From Bacteroidales bacterium UBA5226 (GTDB taxonomy: Bacteria; Bacteroidota; Bacteroidia; Bacteroidales; UBA932), in NCBI GenBank assembly GCA_002409325.1, contig DHUU01000012.1, positions 2,626 through 34,243 on the forward strand: a stretch of DNA of 31,618 bases, in the 5' to 3' direction. Below, in pieces: positions 7,219 to 14,232 of the stretch. Under the pieces are notes generated by a model that was given only the letters and a program-made list of their open reading frames with translations, was not told the origin of the DNA and ran no database searches. The position numbers and the translations under genes were made by a program. Each line of letters begins with the position of its first letter. Within the stretch, counting starts at the first letter, position 1.

Positions 7219-8736
7219 TTATATTTTCTCTGCAACTACAATATTTTCAACATGGTGCGTATGCGGGAACATATCTACCGGCTGTACGCGGGTAATCCGG
7301 TAAAGGCAATGCAGCAGGGCCAGATCGCGGGCCTGGGTGGCCGGGTTGCAGCTCACATAAATGATCTTCTCCGGGGCCGTTTCCAGCAAAACCTTCAGTA
7401 CATCTTCGTGCACCCCGGCCCGCGGGGGATCCAGCACCACCACATGGGGATGGCCGCATGAGGCAACAAAACCCGCCGTCAGCACATCCTTTATATCTCC
7501 GGCAACAAACCGGACATTTTTCATGTTGTTTGCCGAGGCATTTTCCCGCGCATCTTCAACAGCCTCCGGAACATACTCAACACCCGTGGCGCTGCGGCAG
7601 TGCCGGGCCAGGAACAGGGCTATGGTTCCGGTGCCTGTGTAGAGATCATAAACGTTTTCATCTCCCTGAAGATCTGCAAATTCACGGATCTTTTGGTACA
7701 TGCGGAGCGCCTGGCCGCTGTTGGTCTGGTAAAACGATTTGGGACCGATGCGGAATTGCAGGTCTTCCATGGTTTCCAGAATGTACGGTTTGCCGGCATA
7801 AAGGATTGGCTGCTGGTCCGATAGGCTGTCGTTGCGCTTGGTATTGATCACGTAATGAAGGGATACGATTTGCGGAAATTGCTGGTGCAAATGATCCAGC
7901 AGGGCCCTTCTGGCAGCTTCATCCTCACCGGCGGCCGGGTTATTGTGTGCAAAAACCACTACCACCATAACTTCTCCGCTCAGGGTTATGCGGATCATCA
8001 ACGTGCGCAGGAATCCGGTCTGTTGCCGCAGGTCAAAGAAAGAGAGTCCTTTTTCAATGGCATAATCCCTGACGGCCAGGCGTATAGCGTTGGAAGGTTC
8101 TGCCTGCAGATGGCACTTTTCAATGTCCAGCACCTTGTCAAACCGGCCCCGTACGTGAAAACCCAGAGCAGGGACGGGTAGGGGCAGGGGCAGGGGCAGG
8201 GGAGGAGTTTCTGATACTTCTGCAGGGACAGGCCCGCAAACCCCAGATACAGCATCAGTTGCAGCAGTTGTGGCAGTGGCGTCACCCTCTTTGCAGAATG
8301 CATCAGATGGCACCCATTGGCTGCTGGAAAAGGTGAATTCCAGCTTATTACGATACTGAACTGTCTTTTCAGAACCCATAATGGGACTGACAGCAGGAAG
8401 GTTCAGCTTTCCAATCCTTGTCAATTGGTCAATAACTTGCTGTTGCTTGAATTCCAACTGCTTATCGTATGGAATGGGCTGCCAGCGGCAACCCCCGCAA
8501 TCTCCAAAATGGCTGCAAAACGGCTCCAGGCGGATAGGCGAAGGCTTTACCAGTTTCAGGATATTGCCTTCCATGTAACTTCGTCTCTTGTGGGTGACCT
8601 GTACATGAACAATGTCACCCGGTACTGCCATGGGCACAAAAAGTGCCTTACCGTTTACGTGGGCCAGAGAGTTACCTTCTGCGGCCACAGATTCAATACA
8701 GATGTTTTCCAGAATTTCCCGGTCTCTTTTTCCCAT
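7219..8736 (-). CDS. rlmD: 23S rRNA (uracil-C5)-methyltransferase, RlmD-like
   Basis: This is an S-adenosylmethionine-dependent m5U methyltransferase of the RumA/TrmA family, 505 residues. An N-terminal TRAM RNA-binding domain (about 5-65) is followed by the 4Fe-4S cluster cysteines C74, C80 and C83 in 'FCSHFGDCGGC' and C208 in 'DIEKCHL'. The SAM site is 'DLYTGTGTIALFLA'. The motif 'VLDPPRAGVHEDVL' and the catalytic Cys in 'YVSCNPATQARDL' complete the family pattern. In Bacteroidota, enzymes of this family can act at U747 and U1939, so the exact target is not certain. It carries an unusual insertion at about residues 141-189, Ala/Thr-rich and then a Pro-Leu repeat, between the central strands; a GGGGCA hexamer repeat encodes the PL run. 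The iron-sulfur cysteines and catalytic motifs flank it intact, so the enzyme is probably active. It is first in a pair with mnmE. Confidence 0.92.
   Translation of the reverse strand: MGKRDREILENICIESVAAEGNSLAHVNGKALFVPMAVPGDIVHVQVTHKRRSYMEGNILKLVKPSPIRLEPFCSHFGDCGGCRWQPIPYDKQLEFKQQQVIDQLTRIGKLNLPAVSPIMGSEKTVQYRNKLEFTFSSSQWVPSDAFCKEGDATATTAATDAVSGVCGPVPAEVSETPPLPLPLPLPVPALGFHVRGRFDKVLDIEKCHLQAEPSNAIRLAVRDYAIEKGLSFFDLRQQTGFLRTLMIRITLSGEVMVVVVFAHNNPAAGEDEAARRALLDHLHQQFPQIVSLHYVINTKRNDSLSDQQPILYAGKPYILETMEDLQFRIGPKSFYQTNSGQALRMYQKIREFADLQGDENVYDLYTGTGTIALFLARHCRSATGVEYVPEAVEDARENASANNMKNVRFVAGDIKDVLTAGFVASCGHPHVVVLDPPRAGVHEDVLKVLLETAPEKIIYVSCNPATQARDLALLHCLYRITRVQPVDMFPHTHHVENIVVAEKI
8171..8202 (+). 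repeat. G-rich hexamer repeat inside rlmD (G-quadruplex motif)
   Basis: Six runs of three or four G, separated by two bases each, occur here on the plus strand: GGG-AC-GGG-TA-GGGG-CA-GGGG-CA-GGGG-CA-GGGG. The last four blocks form a GGGGCA tandem repeat. It lies on the template strand of rlmD, and the complementary reading encodes alternating Pro-Leu. Runs with two-base loops fit the classical intramolecular G-quadruplex pattern very well. Because the unit is six bases, changes in copy number by slippage would keep the reading frame. Confidence 0.85.
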
Positions 8737-8809
8737 ACGGTTCCTTTCCAGAAGGCAAAAATGAGAAAAAAAAAGCGTATTTTAGGGGAATTAATAAAAC
8801 AGCCAGACT

Positions 8810-10093
8810 ATGAAAACGTATTTTATAACCAAAAATACATTCAAAATGCTCATAATGAGCGTTTTGTTTATGTCCGGAGCTATGTTTTCACTACGGGGCC
8901 AGGAAAACACGCTCAGCGTTTCCGGAAAGGTAGTAGATTCAGAAACCAAACGTCCGATGGTTTTTGCATCGGTAAGTATACAGGATGTTAGCATAAGCAT
9001 TGTAACCAATGGAGAAGGATTTTTTACCCTCAAATTTCCCAGGGCTCATGCAGATAAATCTATAACTATCAGTTATTTAGGATATCACACTACAGTGATA
9101 CCCATTAAGCATTTCCTGGAGCAGGAAAAGGCGCCGGTCATAGGCCTGATTCAGGCGGCTCTGCCTATACCCATGACTACGGTCAGGCCACAGGATCCGC
9201 TGGAATTGTTGCGTGAAGCCTTCCGGTGCATAAAGGACAATTACCCGCAGGAATCGATGCAGATGACCGGTTTTTACCGCGAAATGATCCGCAAGGGCAA
9301 TACGTATGTAACGCTGTCAGAAGCTGTTATAGATGTGCATAAACCGCCGTATTCACCATCATTTTCTGTGGATCAGGTAGGCATCTACAAGGGGCGCGGA
9401 AGTATTGACTGGACACGTATAGATACCGTATTTGTAAAATTTCAGGGCGGTATACGTTCGGCCCTGGATCTGGATGTGGCCAGAAACCTCTTTATGGGTG
9501 TTAATGTGACAGAGGTAGAACAGTTTTACGATTTTAAAATCGAAAACCCGGTGCAGATGAATGACCGCATCAATTATGTGATTTCATTTAACCAGATACC
9601 ATATTCCGAGGATATCCTGTTCCGCGGGAAGGTATATATTGACGTGGAAACCATGGCCATATCGCGCATTGAATTCAATATGAATGTTGAAGACCGCCCG
9701 CAGGCAACGGCCATTTTCATTCGCCGAAAGCCTGCAGGGTTGCGGGCGCAGGTGGAATATGCCGCCTATATGGCACAATACCGTCAATTACCGGAAGGAG
9801 AATGGGTATTTGGTTATTCCCGGACCGATTTGAAGTTCAACGCCAAGTGGGACCGCAGGCTGTTCAGTCAGAATTATACCATTACCTCTGAAATGGCCAT
9901 GACCGAGTACAGCCGTGATTCCTACAAGATCCCGCAGGAGAGCCGTGTCAAAACAACAGACATCACCTTATACAGGGTAGCCGATTTTGAGGATCCCGGT
10001 TTTTGGGAAGATTATAACATAATTGAACCTGAATCGTCCATAGAAAACGTTATTTCCCGCATCATACGCCAACTCAGGCGCCGGCAGCGCTAA
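8810..10093 (+). CDS. Secreted CarboxypepD_reg-like domain protein
   Basis: The 427-residue protein has a Sec signal peptide (hydrophobic about 12-27, ending near 'LRGQ'). A CarboxypepD_reg-like beta-sandwich follows at about 36-112: 'VSGKVVDSETKRPMVFASVSI', then 'GFFTLKFP' and 'ITISYLGYHT'. In Bacteroidota this fold heads many exported proteins, including TonB-dependent receptors. The remainder (about 125-427) is a beta-rich domain starting 'LELLREAFRCIKDNYPQE', containing 'MTGFYREMIRKG', and ending in a basic RRRQR tail. It is a recurrent architecture without known biochemical function, and there is no receptor barrel, so it is not itself a transporter. The gene is divergent from rlmD with 73 bp between them; no promoter match was seen on the plus strand there. 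Role in the envelope is inferred. Confidence 0.75.
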   Translation: MKTYFITKNTFKMLIMSVLFMSGAMFSLRGQENTLSVSGKVVDSETKRPMVFASVSIQDVSISIVTNGEGFFTLKFPRAHADKSITISYLGYHTTVIPIKHFLEQEKAPVIGLIQAALPIPMTTVRPQDPLELLREAFRCIKDNYPQESMQMTGFYREMIRKGNTYVTLSEAVIDVHKPPYSPSFSVDQVGIYKGRGSIDWTRIDTVFVKFQGGIRSALDLDVARNLFMGVNVTEVEQFYDFKIENPVQMNDRINYVISFNQIPYSEDILFRGKVYIDVETMAISRIEFNMNVEDRPQATAIFIRRKPAGLRAQVEYAAYMAQYRQLPEGEWVFGYSRTDLKFNAKWDRRLFSQNYTITSEMAMTEYSRDSYKIPQESRVKTTDITLYRVADFEDPGFWEDYNIIEPESSIENVISRIIRQLRRRQR

Positions 10094-10190
10094 TGAGCAG
10101 CTTATAGCTAACGATCAATGAGTAAACGTTTATAATGCACACAATTTATATTATGTTAAATAGATTTTTGAACATTAAATATTCCTATCC

Positions 10191-11477
10191 ATGTTGAACA
10201 GCAACATACCCCTGGCTGAACGCATGCGCCCCTCTTCTTTTAACCAGTTTGTGGGACAGGAACATCTGGTATCTCCCGATGCCGTTCTGCGTAAGATGAT
10301 TGAAAGCGGCAACCTGGCATCATTCATTCTCTGGGGTCCTCCAGGTGTCGGGAAAACTACCCTGGCCCGAATCATAGCCCATGATCTGGAACGCACTTTT
10401 TACAGTTTGTCTGCGGTCAGTTCCGGTGTCAAGGATGTACGCGAAGTGATTGAACGTTCCCGCTCCGGAAAAATGTTCCAGAAAAACCGGCCGATTCTTT
10501 TTATCGACGAGATTCACCGTTTCAGCAAATCCCAGCAGGATGCCCTACTGGGTGCTGTGGAAGACGGCACCATTGTATTAATTGGTGCTACCACTGAAAA
10601 TCCTTCCTTTGAAGTGATTGCTCCCCTGCTTTCACGTTGTCAGGTATTTGTGCTTAAAACACTATCAGTCAAGGATCTGAGCGCGTTACTAGAACGGGTA
10701 CTCAAAGAAGATGAATACCTACGTTCGCTGGATATCCGGGTGGATGAAACCGAAGCCCTCTTCAGGCTTTCCGGAGGCGATGCCCGTAAACTGTTGAATA
10801 TTATAGAAATAGTAATTTCCAGCTATGAACAGGGAGAAACTATCGTATTCAATAACGATCAGGTTCAGAAACGGTTGCAGAAAAATATCGTACTCTACGA
10901 CAAAAACGGAGAACAGCACTATGATATTATCTCGGCTTTTATTAAAAGCATCCGCGGGAGTGATCCCAACGGGGCAGTTTACTGGATGGCCCGCATGATT
11001 GCCGCCGGAGAGGATCCCCTCTTCATAGCCCGCAGAATGGTGATCCTGGCCTCGGAAGACATAGGACTGGCCAATCCCAATGCCTTTCTCATGGCCAACG
11101 CCTGTTTTGATGTTGTTCACAAAATAGGTATGCCCGAGGGCCGGATTCCCCTATCCCAGACAGCCATTTATCTGGCCACAAGCGCCAAAAGCAACTCGGC
11201 TTACAGGGCCATAGAAGATGCCCTGGAGGCGGTCAGACGGCACGGAGACCTGAGCGTACCACTGCACTTGCGCAACGCCCCTACCGAATTGATGAAAGAA
11301 CTGGGGTATGCCAAAAATTACAAATATGCCCACGATTTTGAACACAATTTTGTTGCACAGGAGTTCCTGCCGCAGGAGATCAGTGGCAGCTGCTTCTACA
11401 GCCCGCAGGACAATCTGCGCGAAAAAGAGATAAGCAGGTTTCTGGAGCGCTGGGGTAGCAAATATTCAGAAGTGTAA
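10191..11477 (+). CDS. rarA: Replication-associated recombination protein A (RarA/MgsA)
   Basis: RarA is a cytoplasmic clamp-loader-like AAA+ ATPase that acts at stalled replication forks. The 428-residue product has the Walker A 'GPPGVGKTT' (49-57), the Walker B 'LFIDEIHRF' (103-111) and sensor 1 'IGATTENPSF' (131-140). An arginine-finger region 'SRCQVF' and the family-specific C-terminal tetramerisation domain follow, including 'SFIKSIRGSDPNGAVYW'-like sequence (here AFIKSIRGSD) and 'MVILASEDIGLANP'. Length and order are normal. The preceding 97 bp are AT-rich with an imperfect -7 element (GATTTTTG at 10163-10170). It is the first gene of a rightward run with kdsA 25 bp downstream. Confidence 0.95.
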   Translation: MLNSNIPLAERMRPSSFNQFVGQEHLVSPDAVLRKMIESGNLASFILWGPPGVGKTTLARIIAHDLERTFYSLSAVSSGVKDVREVIERSRSGKMFQKNRPILFIDEIHRFSKSQQDALLGAVEDGTIVLIGATTENPSFEVIAPLLSRCQVFVLKTLSVKDLSALLERVLKEDEYLRSLDIRVDETEALFRLSGGDARKLLNIIEIVISSYEQGETIVFNNDQVQKRLQKNIVLYDKNGEQHYDIISAFIKSIRGSDPNGAVYWMARMIAAGEDPLFIARRMVILASEDIGLANPNAFLMANACFDVVHKIGMPEGRIPLSQTAIYLATSAKSNSAYRAIEDALEAVRRHGDLSVPLHLRNAPTELMKELGYAKNYKYAHDFEHNFVAQEFLPQEISGSCFYSPQDNLREKEISRFLERWGSKYSEV

Positions 11478-11490
11478 GAAAAAATATACT

Positions 11491-11498
11491 AACTTTGG
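11491..11498 (+). promoter_or_regulatory. -7 element directly before kdsA
   Basis: TAACTTTG is a full match to TAnnTTTG and ends four bases before the kdsA ATG at 11503. If used, transcription would begin at or within a few bases of that ATG, giving a leaderless message or pushing initiation to the in-frame ATG at 11509. No -33 TTG is visible at the right distance, so it may be a chance match in an otherwise co-transcribed gene pair. Confidence 0.3.
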
Positions 11499-11502
11499 GA
11501 GT

Positions 11503-12324
11503 ATGGAAATGAATGGTTTTTTTCTGATAGCCGGCCCATGCGTCATTGAATCTGAAAAACTGTGTATGGAAGTTGCCGAGAAACTTTGCACCCTGACTTC
11601 CAAATACAGAATGCCTCTTATTTTTAAGGCTTCCTACCGAAAAGAAAACAGGACAAGGGTGGATTCCTTTACGGGTATCGGAGACCACAAGGGACTGGAA
11701 ATACTGCAAACCATACAGCATTATTTTGACATCCGTGTTACGACAGACGTGCACACACCCGATGAAGCCCTGATGGCTGCAGAATACGGAATTGATATAA
11801 TCCAGATCCCCGCATTCCTCTGCCGGCAAACTTCCCTGCTTAAAGCGGCTGCACAGACCGGCAGGAACATCAATGTTAAAAAGGGACAGTTTCTTGCCCC
11901 GGAACAGATGCAGTTTGTTGTGGAAAAACTATTGCAGTTTGGTGCCACAATGGACAAGATCATCCTGACCGAGCGAGGCACGCAGTTTGGTTATACAGAC
12001 CTGATCTTTGATGTGCGCAGCATTCCCAAAATGAAGAGTCTGAACGTTCCTGTGGTTCTGGATGTTACCCATTCCCTTCAATCACCTAACCAGACCTGCG
12101 GAGTGACCGGTGGTGACCCCTCCATGATAAGCTCTCTGGCTGCTGCCGGAGTGGCATGCGGGATAGACGGCATATTTGTGGAAACCCACCCCAGGCCGCA
12201 CGATGCCCTCTCGGACGGGAGCAATATGCTTCCACTGGATAAAATGGAATCATTGATTCGCAGGATTATTGCTTTTCGCGAAGCATACGTCAAATTTGAA
12301 AAAGAAATTCAACAACCTACCTAA
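11503..12324 (+). CDS. kdsA: 3-deoxy-8-phosphooctulonate synthase (KDO-8-P synthase)
   Basis: KdsA condenses phosphoenolpyruvate with arabinose 5-phosphate to form KDO 8-phosphate, the precursor of the KDO sugar in lipopolysaccharide core. It is cytoplasmic. The 273-residue TIM-barrel protein shows 'LIAGPCVIESE' (7-17), the 'FKASYRKENRTR' substrate loop, 'TTDVHTPDEA', 'IQIPAFLCRQTSLL', 'NVKKGQFLAPEQM' and 'TERGTQFGYTDLIFD'. Family length is 270-285. ATG 11503 and ATG 11509 are both possible starts, two codons apart. It lies 25 bp after rarA, and its TAA is followed with no gap by the ATG of the next gene, so translation of the two is probably coupled. The C of 'IPAFLCRQT' is conserved in the family; I did not decide between metal-dependent and metal-independent forms. 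Confidence 0.96.
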   Translation: MEMNGFFLIAGPCVIESEKLCMEVAEKLCTLTSKYRMPLIFKASYRKENRTRVDSFTGIGDHKGLEILQTIQHYFDIRVTTDVHTPDEALMAAEYGIDIIQIPAFLCRQTSLLKAAAQTGRNINVKKGQFLAPEQMQFVVEKLLQFGATMDKIILTERGTQFGYTDLIFDVRSIPKMKSLNVPVVLDVTHSLQSPNQTCGVTGGDPSMISSLAAAGVACGIDGIFVETHPRPHDALSDGSNMLPLDKMESLIRRIIAFREAYVKFEKEIQQPT

Positions 12325-14232
12325 ATGACACTCAATCACGATCTTAGCAGACGGTATGAAAACCTGCCTGTTTTTATTTATGATGATCAGATAGAAGCTT
12401 CTACTTACTTGGTAGACAATATCCTTACTCTGTTGAGCCTGTATGAATCGCAAGGGAAAAAACTTGTTCTGGGTTTGTCATCACGCCCTGCCATGATTCC
12501 CCTCTATGAACTCTTTGCCCGCACTTATGAGAAAGGCAGAAGTTTTAAAAATGTAGTGGTATTTGGTATAAACGAATTTTATCCCCTATCCAGAAATGAG
12601 ATACAGTCTCATTACCGGTTCATGCGGGAATACCTGTTTGATGTTCTGGATATCCCCAATGCCCAGATCCATTGCCTGGATGGTGATATTCCTCGCTCTC
12701 AGGTAGCGCGTCACTGTGCCGATTTTGAAAAAAAGATCGCCTCATACGGGGGTATAGACGTAATGATCACCTCTGGTATGGGTTCCAACGAACCAGGTTC
12801 TCCCTACAGTTCCCGTACGCGTTTGATTACACTCAATACGAATACCCGCATATCGGCTGCCAGTGAATTCTTTGGGGTAGATTTCGTCCCCAATTACTCG
12901 CTAACTATGGGAGTGCAAACCATCCTGGAGAGTAAAACCATATACTACCTGGCCTGGGGAGAAGGTGAATCAAAAGCAATTAAAGATCTGGTAGAAGGCA
13001 AAGTAGATGAAACACACCCTGCCAGTTTCCTGCAAAACCACGCACAGACAGAAGTCATTATTGACCGAGCTGCAGCAGCCGAACTCACCCGTGTAGCCTC
13101 ACCCTGGCTTACCGGCCCCTGTATCTGGAACGAAGCACTAACGCGGAAAGCTGTATTCTGGCTCTGCCGCCAGCTGAATAAGCCCATTTTAAAACTCACC
13201 GCCCGTGATTACAACGACAACGGTATGAGCGACCTGATCACCGAACGGGGGCCTTTCAGCAAAATCAACATAGACACTTTCAACAGCCTCCAGCATACCA
13301 TAACGGGATGGCCGGGAGGAAAACCCAATGCTGACGATACTACCCGTCCGGAAAGAGCACTCCCCTATCCTAAACGTATAATAGTGTTCAGCCCCCACCC
13401 CGATGACGATGTCATATCCATGGGGGGAACCGTTGCCCGCCTCTCACAGCAGGGCCATATCCTGCACCTGGCTTACCATACTTCGGGAAATATTGCGGTC
13501 TTTGACCATGAGGTAACCCGCTTCCTGGACTTTCTGCAGGAGATTTCTCCCGTTTACGGACTGGACAAGGATAAAACCCGTGCTATCTTTGAGCAGGCCA
13601 GCAAAGACTTAAGCCAGAAAAAACCGGGCGAACCCGATTCGCAGGCCATCCTGAAGGTCAAGGCACTTATTCGCCGGGGCGAAGCCAAGTCAGCCTGCCA
13701 TTACCTTGGAATAGATCAGAATAACGTCCATTTTCTGGAAATGCCCTTCTATGAAACCGGTGGTATCAAGAAGAATCCACTATCGGAACAGGACATTGAC
13801 ATTATCTGCAACCTGCTGGAAGAAATTAAGCCCCACCAGGTTTTTGCTGCCGGTGATCTGAGCGACCCTCACGGCACTCACCGCATTTGCTATACCGCCA
13901 TTCTCAAAGCTATGGAAAAACTCCGTCAGAGACCATGGATTAAAGATTGCCGCCTGTGGCTCTACCGGGGTGCCTGGCAGGAATGGGATGTGGCCGATGT
14001 AGATATGGCCGTTCCCCTGAGCCCCGAGGAAGTCATCATAAAACGTAATGCCATTTTCCGCCACCAGAGCCAGAAAGACCCCGCCATGTTTCCGGGAAAT
14101 GATCCACGGGAGTTCTGGAAAAGGGCCGAAGAACGCAACCACAACACCGCTGTGCTCTATGACAAATTGGGCATGGCCGAATACCAGGCCATAGAGATGT
14201 TCAGGCTGCAAAGAGAAGGAATGAAAATCTAG
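12325..14232 (+). CDS. NagB-like domain fused to PIG-L/LmbE deacetylase
   Basis: The 635-residue protein has two parts. Residues about 1-260 have the glucosamine-6-phosphate deaminase (NagB) fold ('FRFMREYLFDVLDIP'-like segment at 96-111, 'SRTRLITLN', 'SLTMGVQTIL'). Residues about 350-600 form a PIG-L/LmbE zinc deacetylase with 'SPHPDDDVISMGG' (356-368) and 'DPHGTH' (514-519), the metal and catalytic residues. This fusion is known in Bacteroidota and usually annotated nagB. Here the deaminase half looks inactive. The E. coli proton-acceptor Asp72 aligns with Asn83, the phosphate loop is replaced by 'LSSRPAMIP', and the GNDGHIAFNEP active-site loop is shortened to 'GMGSNEP', losing Asp141 and His143 (E. 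coli numbers). The deacetylase half is intact, so an amidohydrolase acting on an N-acetylated sugar or related compound is the better prediction. It starts immediately after the kdsA stop and shares its stop bases with tamL on the other strand. Confidence 0.85.
   Translation: MTLNHDLSRRYENLPVFIYDDQIEASTYLVDNILTLLSLYESQGKKLVLGLSSRPAMIPLYELFARTYEKGRSFKNVVVFGINEFYPLSRNEIQSHYRFMREYLFDVLDIPNAQIHCLDGDIPRSQVARHCADFEKKIASYGGIDVMITSGMGSNEPGSPYSSRTRLITLNTNTRISAASEFFGVDFVPNYSLTMGVQTILESKTIYYLAWGEGESKAIKDLVEGKVDETHPASFLQNHAQTEVIIDRAAAAELTRVASPWLTGPCIWNEALTRKAVFWLCRQLNKPILKLTARDYNDNGMSDLITERGPFSKINIDTFNSLQHTITGWPGGKPNADDTTRPERALPYPKRIIVFSPHPDDDVISMGGTVARLSQQGHILHLAYHTSGNIAVFDHEVTRFLDFLQEISPVYGLDKDKTRAIFEQASKDLSQKKPGEPDSQAILKVKALIRRGEAKSACHYLGIDQNNVHFLEMPFYETGGIKKNPLSEQDIDIICNLLEEIKPHQVFAAGDLSDPHGTHRICYTAILKAMEKLRQRPWIKDCRLWLYRGAWQEWDVADVDMAVPLSPEEVIIKRNAIFRHQSQKDPAMFPGNDPREFWKRAEERNHNTAVLYDKLGMAEYQAIEMFRLQREGMKI

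Noticed and set aside
8317..8991. 224-codon plus-strand frame across the rlmD start
   Set aside because: It is antisense to the TRAM and iron-sulfur region of rlmD and runs out of frame into the CarboxypepD_reg gene. No recognisable domain.
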